A DNA stretch of 64,000 bases from Corynespora cassiicola (GCA_022059125.1 JAEUWY010000023.1:62001-126000); one strand, 5' to 3'. Shown: positions 11,656-24,373, numbered from the stretch's first letter. The notes: a model not told the origin generated them from the sequence alone. A program made the numbers and translations.

Positions 11656-13230
11656 CTACTCGATGAACTCGACCATAACGCTGGCGCTCTTGAGACTGGC
11701 CTCTTCTATGGTGGAATCAAGGTGCTCCATGAGGTTCTTGCCCATGAAGACAATGTCGAACTCGGCACCTTCTTTGCCTTCCCAGGGCGAGTCGGCCTTG
11801 ATCCATTCGAAGATGCGGCGGACAGGGTCAGAAAGGTTGAAGCGTCGGACGATGGGTCGACCAGTGGGCCCACGGAACTGGATGCGAGTTGTTATCTTGG
11901 GATCAGTGGTGGTGGGCTCGGTGTGCGGGTTGTGGGCGGAGATGAGGGCGAACGGAGAGTCTGAAGAGCCGTTGGGCTCGGGCTCGGCCACAACTGCTGT
12001 CTCGTCCACCTTTTCTTTGCCCTTTCCACTGCCGGACGTGTCCTTGGTAAGGGCGTCAGGATCATCATCCTTGGGACCCTTGTTGTTGTCCAGGCTGTTC
12101 TGGAGGGCCATCTCTAGCATCTCCTCCTCGGTCATGCGGTTAACATCGACCTTCTTACGCTCTGGCTTCCGTGTGGCGATGGGGTTCTTGGCGTTCGCCT
12201 TTAAGCTGTAGCGATCAAGGAACTCATGGAGCTGAGCGTGGAAGTCTACAGGCTCAGGCAGCGGTGGGCCGGACCAGACTTTTACTTGCTCACCCGTTCG
12301 AGGATCTACTATGGCGATGTGTGGATAGGCATCTGAGCTGTCTCGGGCGTGGAAGTAGTAGTTGATGTACTGTTGCCCGCGGGGGTCATCTTTGGCATAT
12401 TGCAGGAAGATGAAGTTTTCCCGCACCGTGGCCTTGATGTCATCGTTCTTCCAGATGTCTCGATTGAGACGTTGGCAGTCGAAGATGGCTGGATCTTGGA
12501 TGTTGACTAGGAGCCATTTCTCCTCTTCCTTGCCATCATCGCGGGCCTTATCCCAAGTGCCCTGGAACATGAGCTCGAACGGTGGGCGGAACAGTTCCGC
12601 GAGCATATTCATCTTGGATGACTGTTCGGAGGCACCTCCAGTGGCAGTCTCTAACGCACGGCGACGGGCACTGGAGCTAGCGCTATCATCCCACACAGAG
12701 TTCTGAGTGGCCCGCTGGTTGAAGATGCCGGGCCGAGCACCGCGTGCCTGACGGCGAGCGGCGAGCTGGTCTTGCACCATGTCGTCGATGTCATCGGCGC
12801 CAGAAGGCCCCCAGTTGGACCCAGGGCCGACCAGAGTCTCGGTTGTCCGCGCCATGGGCGCCCTCACATCCTCTTCCCCGAGACCGCTCCCGCTGGCTCC
12901 GCCGGCGCCGTACATCTCTTCCTGCAACCGGCGTGCCATTGCCTCGTCGTCCTCAGTATTTGGAGCGCGCACGGGCGGTGTGTTTGCTTGGGCAACGTGG
13001 TCGAAGTCGGACATTTCGTCATCGGAATCTATCTGGATGGGGTTTTGGGCCGACGAGGTGGCATGTGCGGGAGGCTGCTGGGTCGGAGCATCGCCGAAAT
13101 CGAGGTTCGGGCTGTCAAAAAACAACTGAATGGCCTGCTCGAGGTTGTTGTCGGTGAGTCGCAGGTATTGTGCGGCCTTCTGGGGCTCGCACGAAGTAAT
13201 GGCGACGAAGTTACTAATCGCTTCGTCCAT
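11656..13230 (-). CDS. UBX-domain Cdc48/p97 cofactor (Ubx5/UBXN7 type)
   Basis: Single exon, 524 aa. An N-terminal UBA-like domain (1-45, ISNFVAITSCEPQKAAQYLR) should bind ubiquitin. A UIM-like stretch (94-107, EDDEAMARRLQEEMYG) is followed by a thioredoxin-fold UAS domain (about 215-345, WLLVNIQDPAIFDCQRLNRD), a UIM (367-381, TEEEMLEMALQNSLD) and a C-terminal UBX domain (about 445-523, TRIQFRGPTGRPIVRRF). This UBA-UAS-UIM-UBX order is that of yeast Ubx5 and human UBXN7, which recruit the Cdc48/p97 unfoldase to ubiquitinated targets and cullin ligases. It is divergently arranged with the proteasome gene ecm29, 855 bp apart. Confidence 0.93.
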   Translation of the reverse strand: MDEAISNFVAITSCEPQKAAQYLRLTDNNLEQAIQLFFDSPNLDFGDAPTQQPPAHATSSAQNPIQIDSDDEMSDFDHVAQANTPPVRAPNTEDDEAMARRLQEEMYGAGGASGSGLGEEDVRAPMARTTETLVGPGSNWGPSGADDIDDMVQDQLAARRQARGARPGIFNQRATQNSVWDDSASSSARRRALETATGGASEQSSKMNMLAELFRPPFELMFQGTWDKARDDGKEEEKWLLVNIQDPAIFDCQRLNRDIWKNDDIKATVRENFIFLQYAKDDPRGQQYINYYFHARDSSDAYPHIAIVDPRTGEQVKVWSGPPLPEPVDFHAQLHEFLDRYSLKANAKNPIATRKPERKKVDVNRMTEEEMLEMALQNSLDNNKGPKDDDPDALTKDTSGSGKGKEKVDETAVVAEPEPNGSSDSPFALISAHNPHTEPTTTDPKITTRIQFRGPTGRPIVRRFNLSDPVRRIFEWIKADSPWEGKEGAEFDIVFMGKNLMEHLDSTIEEASLKSASVMVEFIE

Positions 13231-14085
13231 GGTGGCGGTCGAAGTGGGAAGGGCTGGCTGCCTGTCTGAGGGTCTGGAGATAACCTGGGGACGTGGGAAT
13301 TGTAGGGGTTGATCCAGCGGGACACAGCCCGGTGGTAGTTGCTTTTCGAGGCAAGAAAACGAGTCGGTGGGGTAGTTTATACAGACATCAACACTCGTTT
13401 GAGCGCGTGGGGTGGATGCCGGCGAGACCTGGCGCAGATTTGATAAAGTCGGCTCGAGCCAACGTCGTCAGAAGTAGGAGCAGACTTGTTTGTCGGCCGG
13501 TGAGGCGGGGGTGGAAGAATGTGGGTGGAAGGCGAAAGGTTGTAGTACGAGGCCGGTCGCGCTGTGACTTTGTCTCCGAGGCCTGGTTGCAGATGCTGGC
13601 GGGGCACCGAAGACGCGATAAGAAGAGGCCTCGGGCGGGATCTGCGGACGAGGCGGCTGGAGAAGCGTCTCGGAGGTTGTCTGGCGGGCAGGCAAGCAGG
13701 CAGCAGAGGGTCGAGGGTGAGAGAAGGCAGGCGAAGACGCGATTCAGATGTTTGACGGCGTCCAGGCAGTGGGAGTGACGACAGGGCAGCGCGCACGGGC
13801 CAGGCGCCATGTTTCGCCGACGCCGACGCTCACCCAGCGGCCACGACGCCACGACCCCTGCAAACACCAGAGTGAATGCTGAGCACGGCCATGTGGCAAG
13901 TACCGGGCCCACAGAGATCACCAGGGACACCACGCTTGGTCAGCACCTAGCCGGACCCAGCCACGCCATCGCCGTCTGCCTGCTGTGCCTGTCCCCATAT
14001 CAGCCAGCTCCGGTGCCCGCCGCGAGCGATACACGCTCTGTACTGTAGTTGCACTGATACACGGAACCACGCTCCTTGGCCCATC
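13231..14085. promoter_or_regulatory. Shared divergent promoter, UBX gene / ecm29
   Basis: 855 bp between two outward-facing start codons, GC-rich, with no supported gene. Both genes act in ubiquitin-dependent proteolysis, so shared control is plausible. I do not see a clean Rpn4-type PACE element (GGTGGCAAA). Confidence 0.5.
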
Positions 14086-17000
14086 ATGGCCTCAGACTCC
14101 CCCGAAGCTAGGGAGCTGGCCCTCGTGGGCAAGGTCGAGATGCGCATAGCCCTCGCAGACACCGAGAAGAAGCTCGAGGATCTGCTGTTCAAGTTTCTCG
14201 CCCCTCTCCTGCTCAAGCTCGCTTCAGAAAGTGTGGCCGTGAGGAACAAGGTACGCCGAGACCGCATTTCGAATCCCGCCCGTTTGGCTCTGCTAATTGC
14301 CGTCTCAGGTGATCTCGGTCTGCCAACATATCAATACCCGTATCAAGCCGCCCCAGTAAGTGTCGCCGGGTGTTTGGTGGCTGCAGAATACAGCTGACCG
14401 GCCGTTCCAGGGAAATCAAACTGCCAGTTGCTTCCCTCTTGAAGCAATTCAAGGAACACGGCGACGTGCCACTGATTCGCCATTTCGACATTTTATACGT
14501 CCAGCAAGGCATCTCCCGCCTTCCCGTATCTGAAAGACTTGAACTGCTGCCCATTTTGATCCAGGGAATTGCCGATGACTATAAAAAGTCCTCTCAGCAC
14601 GCATCCCAGCTGTTTCACTTGATTCTCCGCCTCTTAGTCCACTTTAAGCTACCCCTGAGAGGCAGCAAGGAGGACGAGGAGCTGCGCCTCAGCCTCGGTC
14701 TCAACGACGAAGATGCGGTGTTTTTGTCTGACTGGTTCGGTAGACTGCTATTATTCACCCTCGTGCGCCAAAACAACTCTGAATCTGGCGCCTCACCCAG
14801 ATGCCCAGGGCTTTCTGCTGAGGAATACAAGTTTCTCACTTTGCAGGGAAAACCTGATGCCTGGGACCCCACTGCACATGATGGTCTGAACCTGACCGAA
14901 TCAAAAGCCCTAGTAGCCAGATTTCTTGCCAGTGGCATGTTCAAAGACGACGAGAAATTCCTGCCTGCTCTGTTTGCCGCCGCAGACACAAACTCGCGTA
15001 TTTCTGACGTTGGAGAGGATGTGCTCAAACGTGTTATGCTAGCCAAGGACCTCGAGAAGCCAGGTATCATTGAAGCCCTTCTCGGTCTCTATTTTGGATC
15101 GTAAGTATTCAGTGAATTGGAGTGAAACTTTCATTAATGCGGTGCAGATCTACACCGGATGGCCCGTTGCCCGTCAAAACCCCACTCAAGATACGAATCT
15201 TGAATGTGCTCTCTAAGTCGGTGGCAACTACAGAGCGACCTAAAGAGATAGCCAAAATTGTGGAAGAAGGCCTCTTATCTCCGGATTTAACCCCTACAAC
15301 GCGGACCACAGCTGGCCGGGAAGCCACCAAATTCCGTTCAGCCATCTTCTCTTTGGTCAACTTCGTTGCAAGAAGAGGCCCAGCTGAACACCTCTCTGTT
15401 GTAGCTGAAAGCTTGGTGGGCAATCTCAGAGCTTTCATCGAGGATCAAGGATGGCCAACACCAGACCGGGATCAAGACATGGAACTCCGTGGATACGGCT
15501 ATGAGACCATTGGCCTGCTAGCAAAAGCCGCACCCGAGAAGATTCTCTTCGAGCCAACCCTGGGTCTCCTCGAGTGGTTATTCAGATCATTGAAAGAGGA
15601 CACATCGGGAAAAGACGTAGCAGTCAGTATCGAGGAAGCTCTTTCTTCAATCCTGGGCGCGTTTTCAAAATCTATCCACCCATCAGTCTTGCCCAAATTC
15701 AGGCATATTCTCTTGAAGTATTCTTCCACTACGCATCCAGCAGACGGAGACAAGGCCACGAGAAGCACCCGCTACGTTGCTACGAGATTTGCTAATCGAT
15801 GTCTGCCCTATGAAGATGTCCTAGCGAGGTGGATAGATATCCTTGCTGTGAGCGGAGGAAGTACCGAACGGCACGAAGTCATCGAAGAAGGGCGAAAGGG
15901 CTTGGATCCGTATTGGTTCAAGACGTCCAATTCTATCCCTGGGGAAGAAGAAACTCCGCTCAATTTTCCGGATTTCGACACTCTTATCCGATTCATCTTT
16001 GTCCAACAGGGTGAAGATGACGACGCCATGGATGTTGACAGTGGGGTGAACATAGTACGCAATGTCAAACATTTCAGCAGGGAATTTGTTGACACAATCC
16101 CCTTCGTCATCATCTTTTGCACCGAGGTTGCTATGCATGCCGCGTTGGTAGAAAAGTCAATTCAAGATCAACCATCGGAGGACTGGGGCAGGAAGCTGGA
16201 CACCCTGATGTCCACAGATCAGCGCGCTCGCCAAGCTTTTAGAGCTTTTGCCGCCAGTCCATCTCACAGCGACTCTCTGGCTATGCTTCTCAGAGCTAGC
16301 TTCGATAAACTCACACGGGAAGAGCTGGGCGATGTTGGCGATATCGGCAGCACTTTTGTTCGGTTATTGTCGCTTTGCCCAGAGAACATTTGGTCGAGAG
16401 CAGAGTTGGTCAAAGATTTCCGGATATTAGAGCCCTCAGTCCTTGCCAACAATGCGAATCGACGAGAGGCTGCAGCTCATGCATACGGTCTGTTGGCATC
16501 TCATGGAAACGCCGATCCAAGCGAGGTTGAGAAGTCACAGCTACTCTTCTTCAACAAAATCAAGACATGGGAAACGGCTGTTGGCGGAGATATCAACCAG
16601 ATCAGCGGGGCAATAACTGCACTTGGTTACTATTTCAGTCGGACATACTGGAGAAACAAGACAGAGTTGTCGGATGATCACCCTGTCCTCCAGTTATTAG
16701 AGATATTAGTCGAAATACTGAAGGACACTCGTGACGCAACCTTGAAGGGATCAGTCTTCACATGCATCGACCAGCTCAGTCTCTTCCATGTCATCAGTCC
16801 CACATCCATCAGCAAGTTTTCAACGTTCCAAGATGTTGCTCAGCACATATACGATTCTGCAAAGTCAGGCACCACTACCGCGATATTGGCGCTGGGGCAC
16901 TTGTCAATGATTACAGAGGAGTCCGTCGAAGAAGGCGACGAGACAACAACAGACTATAGCTACATCAGAGATAAGCTCTATGAGCTTCATGAAGTTCGAC

Positions 17001-19953
17001 AACCAGAAGTTCAATTCTCTGTTGGCGAAGTTTTGAGTTGTTTTGCCGCTGGATGGGACTCGAAAGCTCTCACTGCGGAACTTGACATCGAGCATCCAAG
17101 CCAGTCGCATGATCCATGGGACACACCTCTGGTCACGCCCACTGGCCAGAAACGCGAAAAGACTCTGTCAGCTGTATTGGAAAAGACGCTCAAGGGCTGC
17201 CGCCAGACAAAACCCTCACTTAAGAAGGCCTCGGTCATTTGGCTCTTGTGTCTCCTCCAATACTGCGGCCACAAACCGGAAATACAGGGACTCCTTCCTC
17301 AGTGTCAGGTTGCATTCAAATTATGTCTCTCAGACCGTGACGAGGTAGTCCAAGAGGCTGCATCGCGAGGCTTGGGTATCGTATACGAAAAGGGCGATCG
17401 CCAGCTGAAGGACGACCTTGTACGTGACCTTGTCGGATCATTTTCGGATAATAAGTCGAAAATGGCTGGAACAGTCTCCGAAGACACGCAGCTCTTCGAG
17501 CCGGGAGCTCTCCCGACAGGCGACGGGTCAATTACGACATATAAGGACATTCTCAATCTAGCCGCCGAGGTTGGCGACTCCAGTCTGGTGTACCGTTTTA
17601 TGTCGCTCGCATCGAACAACAGCATTTGGTCTAGCCGCGCTGCATTCGGCCGATTTGGACTGAGCAACATTTTCTCGGACTCGAGCGTCGATGGGTACCT
17701 TGCGGAGAACCCCAAGCTCTACCCAAAGCTATACCGCTACCGGTAAGACTCGCCATACATTAGTCATGGTTCATTCAGTTAACGTGCATAGATTTGACCC
17801 GAACCCGAACGTCCAACGTTCAATGAACGATATCTGGAATGCCCTCGTCAAAGATTCGTCGGCAACTATCGATAAGAATTTCGATGCGATCATGGACGAC
17901 CTTTTAACGAGCATATTGACTAAAGAGTGGAGGGTCCGCCAGGCTTCATGTGCAGCTATATCCGATCTGGTTCAAGGCCGTGGCATTGAAAAATACGAAA
18001 AATACCTCGGCGATATTTGGGACAAATGCTTCAAAGTTCTCGATGACATCAAGGAAAGCGTTCGAGCTGCCGCTGCTTCGTTGGCGCGCGTATTAACTGG
18101 TGTTTTGACCCGGTCGCTCGAGGCAGGCGATTCTTCTCTCAAGAACGCCGGCGCTATGCTCTCTCGCGTCCTTCCTTTCCTCCTCTCCCCTTCCGGCCTA
18201 GAGTCAAGTGCCGAGGAAGTCCGGATTTTTTCTGTCTCCACGCTTCTGCAGATTGTGAAGAAGAGCAGTGCGAAGACGCTGAACCCTCACTCGCCTATGC
18301 TAGTGGAGAAGCTTCTCGGGTTACTGAGCTCCCTCGAGCCCGAAGCTGTCAACTACATTCATCTTAATGCCTCCAAGTACAACCTTACGGAGCAGAAGAT
18401 CGATGACATGCGGCTGCAGAGTGTGCGATCCTCCCCCTTGACCGAATCTATCGAACGTTGTCTCGATTTGGCCGATGCCGAGACCATGGAGAAAATGGTG
18501 TCGCACATCGAACTCGCGATGAAGAGTGCTTTTGGACTGCCCTCGAAAGTTGGCTGTTCAAGAATTTTGGTGACGCTCAGCACCCGACATAATTTCCTGT
18601 TTAAACCTCATGCAGATAACTTCTTGAAACTGATCCAGAAATATGTACACGACCGTAATGATACGGTCTCGTCTTCCTACGCTGCTGCTGCCGGCTATGT
18701 GGCTCGGCTGGCGTCAGACAAACAACTTCTCGCCACGATCAGCTTTTGCCAGAAGCTTTACTTTGAGTCCGAAACCGACAAGAACAGGCTGACAGCCGGC
18801 GACATCATTCTCTCCATTTCCAAGAATGCGGCAGATCGCTTCACTTCGCTGTCATCTGAGCTCCTGCCCTTCATATTCCTGGCTAAGCATGATTCCCACG
18901 TCCAAGTCAAGAAGCTCTTCGAGGACACATGGTCCGATAATGTCGCTGGAAGTAGAGCTGTCTTGCTTTATCTAAAGGAAATAGTCGCCTTGTCCAGTGA
19001 ACATCTCGAATCGCAGAAATGGGTTCTCAAGCATACAGCTGCCAAGGCGATAGCAGATGCCATCAACTCTATCACTACAGGCAGTGAACAAATCACTAGG
19101 AGCAATACCGAGATATTGTGGCCTGCTCTCGACAAAGCAATGAGTGGAAAGACATGGGATGGCAAAGAAATTGTCCTCGAGGCCTTCGTCCGCTTCGTGG
19201 AGCGCGGCGAGAGTCTCTGGAAGGCAGACTCCAAGGTCGCAAAGCAAATCGAGAAAGTCGCCATCCGCGAGGCAAAGCGCCAGAACAAGCCCTATCGCCC
19301 CTTTGCTCTGGAAGCTTTTGGCAAGATTGCACTTGCGCGCACAGACCTCGAGCTTTCGGGTACGGCTATCGAGATCGCAGAAGGCGTTCTTGAAGAGCTT
19401 ACTAGTGGCGATGCTGAGGGAGAGGATAAGATGGATGTCGACGGTGGGGAGATATTGAAAGACAACGCGCTGTAAGTTCTCATGTCAAATTTGTTCCCAT
19501 GATGATGGTTCTGACGATCACCCCAGTAAATCAAAAACCTTGGCCGCTGTACCTGTCCTGCTGCTCGACATTCTGAATCCGTCACACTCGGCTCTCACAG
19601 CAGATGCGCTTTCGAAGCGCCTGTCTTCCATCCTGACCCTTGTGTCTAAATCGAACCCCGATCACGAAAAGTCGATCCATTTGACCGTCTTTACACATTT
19701 GAAGACGCTGTTTGAACGCTTGCCTAAGCAACTTGGCCTGAGCGATGAGAGGGCGAAGTTAGCTCTCGAAAAGATACTGTTTGACCCTAGCTTCGAAGGC
19801 TTGCCCGAGGCCATCCGGATGAAGAGGGCGGAGGCGCTGGTTGAGGTTGGGAAGAAAGAGGGCGGTGAATGGGTGGTAGACAAGGTGAAGATAGAGGTGA
19901 GCAGTGAGCGGAGTGCGGGGGTCAAGGAGGTTTTGGGCATGATGAGGAAGTAG
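14086..19953 (+). CDS. ecm29: Proteasome scaffold/adaptor Ecm29
   Basis: Six exons: 14086..14250, 14309..14355, 14411..15100, 15148..17742, 17792..19471, 19527..19953, totalling 5604 nt for 1867 aa, the usual Ecm29 size. The N-terminus has the family signature (ADTEKKLEDLLFKFLAPLLL; ISVCQHINTRIK; SLLKQF) and the rest is HEAT-like helical repeats, for example VRQASCAAISDLVQG and VRAAAASLARVL. Ecm29 binds both the 20S core and 19S regulatory particle, inspects or stabilises 26S assemblies and links them to motors and membranes. Intron positions were chosen because every junction restores the reading frame. The C-terminal exon ends GVKEVLGMMRK. Confidence 0.95.
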
Positions 19954-20634
19954 AGGTACGATCGGAATAGAAGCTTACGACAGGGGCATGGGATGAGTGA
20001 TGCATATAGACCCTATTATAGACTTGTCTTTCGAAGTGAAAGATGTTAGTATGTACGATGAGTGGTTCTACGTACTGAGTTTGCCGGAACAGCAGTGCCT
20101 TGTTCGCATGTCAAGCCGCAAGCAGTCATTATTACGCCTAAAGCTAAGGCGATGACGCTCATATCTATCGCCTTTGAGAACTTCCATCCCTACATGCCTC
20201 CGTAGCACTAAGCATACTGAGGTACACATCACATAAATGCACTAAAGAAGGGTCATTTAGCGTGAATCAAGCAATAATATATTGCTATTCGGGCAGCAAG
20301 TGAATTTATTTCAATGACGGCCCGCTTTCACGTGAATATTAACCACGGAGATCTGCTTCCACCTGCCTAGAACTACTTTCACCTATTTGACTAATCGGGC
20401 TAGCAGGAATTTGGGCGTTTGCTTACTTGGGTACATGGACACCCTGGGCCATATAAAGTTATTCGGCAGCCCCCAACCCTTTATGATATAACACCACCGA
20501 AGCCAAGTGTACGGAAGTGATTCCAGACCGCGACAAAAAATATCGGAGCCACCTTCTGTGGTTGGTGGAAAACGAGCAACTTCGTAAGTACGCCCTCTCA
20601 CGTGTCCAGCAACATGCTAATACATTGCAGGGTC
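19954..20634. other. Intergenic with 5' leader and leader intron
   Basis: 3' UTR of ecm29, then the promoter of the next gene. A TATAAAG box lies at 20452-20458. A likely 5'-UTR intron spans 20584-20630 (GTAAGT..GCTAAT..GCAG). TTCACGTGAA near 20327 is a palindrome containing an E-box. Confidence 0.5.
20452..20458 (+). promoter_or_regulatory. TATA box
   Basis: TATAAAG, about 180 bp upstream of the ATG at 20635 and separated from it by a predicted leader intron. Confidence 0.45.
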
Positions 20635-21533
20635 ATGGCGACCAACAATATGGATTTACCACTCGTCACCGATGACAAAATGACGAACCAAGCTCCATTC
20701 CAAGACTTAGCCCTCGAAATCCAGCGCGTGATCTTCCGAGAGTGCTGGTTGGAGATCGGTGCCGTCCAAGTCACATACGGCGGTATCATGGTCACTGTGC
20801 GTTTCAATGGCTACAGCGGCGAAGCGAAACCCCTTCCCACCTGGCTCCTTACCAACAAACATATTCTGTACACCGCTCTGGGGGAGTTGTTCTTCGAAGC
20901 CGAGTGGCGATGCGAGCTCCTCGAAGACCCAGAACTCGTATGGAATTGAGAATTTTGCCAGATCTACGAATCAAGACTAATCGAAAGTAGGATTTTGTTT
21001 GGCACGTCCCTCAAGTTCAGCTTCTTCATATTTCAACCCCCACAAAGCTGGAAGTTGTGCTTCCATTCAACCACGATGTGCATGAGTTCAACACGGCTCG
21101 GTATGACCCCGTCTTCAAAACCCTGGGCTTGAGTTTCAGCGCTTGCCGGTTCTGGCGAACCTTCAACCGATTTCTTTCGCCCCACATCGAGTCTGTTCGG
21201 GTTGAGCTCAATTACACAGAGGCCGACCTGATCAATACATGCTTTGAGGGATCGATCAGGCTCACGCAACTGAGTTTGCTTCCGCTCCATTTGAAGAAGG
21301 TCGAGCTCGTCTGCAAATACTTTCCGAATGGTAACTACAGTTACCCTGGATTTGAGTACATCCACGCTCTGGCCCATTTCCATGGAAATTTGATGCATGA
21401 GGTGGAACTACTGTCGGCTGAACGTTTCGGAAGTTTGGAGGATGTCGAGATCAGCAGTTTCTTGCAACCGCAAGAAGGTCATGGCGATCTAAGTATGTTG
21501 ATCGTCCAGGTTATCAAGAAAGAAATCAAGTAG
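20635..21533 (+). CDS. 2EXR/F-box-like family protein, copy 1
   Basis: Two exons, 20635..20937 and 20991..21533, giving 281 aa. The ATG at 20635 follows directly after a predicted leader intron. The N-terminal part resembles the fungal 2EXR (F-box-like) fold: LALEIQRVIFRECW followed by PTWLLTNKHILYTALGELF and an aromatic EAEWRCEL. The same blocks recur in the genes at 21849 and 24767. The C-terminal half is rich in alternating hydrophobic and charged segments without a recognised domain. Function is unknown; such proteins are expanded in Dothideomycetes and Leotiomycetes and may be substrate adaptors, which is inference only. Confidence 0.7.
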
Positions 21534-21848
21534 GATACTGCGAAGTATCATACTACGAAGCAGATTAGGCCTCTGTGGATGCTATAGGTGGTAATAACAC
21601 TCAACACTGTGTGTATGCACAGAACATTTTGTTACAATTGTGAAATCGGCCGCCTTGATGGTATTGTTTCGGTATGCGGGAGAGTAAACGCGTCTCTTTG
21701 CATGGTCTGTTTTGACTCACTTGTTCCGCCTTGCACCTGACCCCAACGCCACCTATTGAGACACTCCATCCAGGCACTATCCACTGACACACCCATCCTG
21801 AACACACGAACACTGCCGAAAATATCATTGAATCGGATCACGTACGAA

Positions 21849-22556
21849 ATGACGACCAAAAATGAACTACTTCATCTCTTTACCGAGGTGAAAGATATGA
21901 TCTATGAAAAGCTCTGGCAGCTTACGCAGTGCATATGGGCGCAGAAACAAGGAATGGTAGAAATATGGATCCAATGCAAGGTCCAAGCTAACCGGCAGTC
22001 GTTCTTCCCAATGTGGCTTCTGACAAATAAGGAAATTCTCGATCGTGGAATGGCTACACTCTTCCGTCATGCCAATTGGGAGATTACTCTGAGGAGCAAG
22101 AGTTTCCTAATACATTTTGAGGAATTACTCCAGTTACCTGAAATTCTTGCCCGGCACCCAGTGCCTCGATCCGAGCTCTTAAATCTGTCTAAGACGAGGG
22201 AGCTGTACATCAACTGCAGCTTCGACCTAGGATGCGCCGACGTCGACTCGACAAGTTTCGTGGCTCACTGCTTTCTATATCCTATCCAACATGATAGTCG
22301 CTGCCAAGAACCTCAACACCATCTAATTCCACTCACCTGAAAATCACTGGCCCCACAGTTTCAATCGTTCCCAACTGCAATTGAGCTCTCGGCATTGGAG
22401 CAATTGTCACGCAGCTTGCCCAAATTCGAAGTTGACATCAAGAACATGCCTGAAGAGGCATGGCTTGTAATCCAAGCCAAACACACCCAAACGGAAAGAA
22501 ACTCTCTCGCCGACTTGAAGAGAGAGGTGGAGCAGGTTGGAGAAGTCATGGCCTAG
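21849..22556 (+). CDS. 2EXR/F-box-like family protein, copy 2, probably disrupted
   Basis: The first part (21849 to about 22265) encodes LFTEVKDMIYEKLWQ and PMWLLTNKEILDRGMATLF, matching both neighbours. A final open stretch (about 22362-22556) encodes PTAIELSALEQLSRSLPKFEV ending EQVGEVMA. Between them the frame breaks: the first frame runs to a stop at 22340, while family-like sequence (AFYILSNMIVAAKNLNTI) lies in another frame that itself stops. An intron ending CCCCACAG at 22361 is possible, but I find no good donor that repairs the frame. A frameshifted or pseudogenised paralog is the simplest reading. Confidence 0.5.
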
Positions 22557-23229
22557 CGCAGGGTTAGGAGCCTCCTCGTCGTCGACAAGGCATCTGGGTC
22601 CAGCTTGGGTTGGCGCTTCCAACTCATCAAGACATGTGAAACGGTGGCCAGAGATGCGAATCAGGAGTCGGACCAAAATCTCCCGCAAGCACCAGATGTC
22701 TGAATCGGGTGAGCTCGATCCACCGCTTCATTTCCCACAGCGGTAATTCGGCGGCTTTCTCGGGCACATTTGCGCAACGAGGCACGACTTGCGCTGGCAG
22801 CTTTCTGTCCACTACCGGCGTCTGGACAAAATGCGGGTCAAACTGATTGTGAATGGCGCTCAAAAAGACGGATGAACAGAGACGGGTCATGTACAGCCCG
22901 GGTTGCTTTGTAAAGGGTGTGGGCTCTGTGCACTTCTAACAGTGGGGCGGGAAGGAAACGCGCGGAATTCCGTTTTACGCGACTAGCAATGGCGGCCAAA
23001 GCTCCCGCGCCCTTCTCATCATACACTTTTGCATTGAACCAGCTGGCAGAACATCCTGGGCTAGAATCGAAGTCGCATTACGATAGCAAAGCGGATGCTT
23101 TTGAGCACGCGTTTTTAGTCAGTACACAATGGATCATACAAATACAGCATGTCCGTCGCTCGAAGTAACCGCACAAGAGCCAAACCTCACCACCATTCTA
23201 CATTTGATTGATAGATATCTACCATCTCA
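22557..23229. other. Intergenic
   Basis: 3' region of 2EXR copy 2 and the promoter of the reductase gene. No gene is supported. Confidence 0.45.
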
Positions 23230-24373
23230 ATGCCTATCCAAGCCATTGTCCAACCCTCCATTGAGGCTGTCGAGTTCATCGACACCCCAATCCCCACCCC
23301 AAAGCCCCACGAAGTCGTGATCAAAGTAGCCACCGCGGCGTCAAACCCAAAAGACTGGAAGCTCACCATCTGGTAAGCCCAACAAACCCACTTCCCCCAG
23401 ACCCCACAAAAGCCCCCAGGGCTAACAAGCACCTCCCCTCAGGCAAAACCTGCCCCACAACTCAGGCGACGACCTCGCAGGCACCGTCCACTCCGTCGGC
23501 GCCTCAGTCCAGGACTTCAAGCCCGGCGACCGCGTCTTCGCCTACCACGAGCCCCTAGCCGAAAATGGCGCCTATGCCGAGTACGCCGTCGCGCCCGCCT
23601 ACGCGACCGCTCACCTCCCCGAGAGCGTATCCTTCGAAGAGGGCGCAACGGTGCCTACGGGCGCCTTCACCGCCGCCGTGGGCCTCTTCATCAGCCTTGG
23701 CATTCCAGCGCCCTTTTTGCTGAGCTCCGAAGCGGCCCCCACGGGCAAGAAGCCCATCCTGATCTACGGCGTCACCACCGCGGTGGGCAGCTTCGCCGCC
23801 AAGTTTGCGCGCCTCGCGGGTCTGGGGCCCATCATCGGTGTCGCGGGCAACGCGGGTGCTTTCGCAAAGGGGATCGTCGATCACGTGGTGGACTATCGCG
23901 AGGGCGAGGACGCGGTGGTGGCCTCGGTCGAGGCGTTCCTCGAGAAGGAGGGCCTGGGCATGAAGGTGCCCATCGTGTTCGATGCCATTTCTTCGGGCGG
24001 CTCGTTTGAGGCGACGGCCAGGTTCATTGATGCGCAGGGTAAGGTGACGACGACGATGCCGCCCGCCATGTTTGCGAGGGAGAAGGAGGCGTTTAGCTAT
24101 CCTGAGGGGGTCGCGTTTACGTGGACGCAGGCCAGTGCCATTTTCAACCAGTATACCGATTTTGCGCATGTTTTCAGTCGGTATATCGGGAGGTTGTTGG
24201 CGGATGGGAGGTTGAAGGGCCATCCGTTCGAGATTTTGCCTGGTGGGCTAAAGAGTGTGGTTGCGGGGCTGCAGAACTTGCAGAGTGGGAAAGCCAGTGC
24301 GGTCAAGTACGTGTATAGGATAGAAGAGACTGGTAAGGTGGATCTGGGCTTGTTCGAAGCAAAGAAGGCATAG
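23230..24373 (+). CDS. Medium-chain NAD(P)H dehydrogenase/quinone or enoyl reductase
   Basis: Exons 23230..23372 and 23443..24373 give 357 aa, the usual length for this MDR subfamily. The N-terminal GroES-like domain shows EVVIKVATAASNPKDWKL and GDDLAGTVHSVGASVQDFKPGDRVFAY. The nucleotide-binding Rossmann fold follows (ILIYGVTTAVGSFAAKFARLAG; the loop GVTTAVG replaces the common GGxxxVG). There are no structural or catalytic zinc Cys clusters, so it resembles zeta-crystallin/ToxD-like reductases using NADPH on quinones or enoyl groups. It sits between 2EXR paralogs with no evident functional link. GC is higher than its flanks and typical of an expressed gene. Confidence 0.88.

Noticed and set aside
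23555..24223. 222-codon antisense frame in the reductase gene
   Set aside because: Arg/His/Gly-rich shadow of a GC-biased gene without conserved features.
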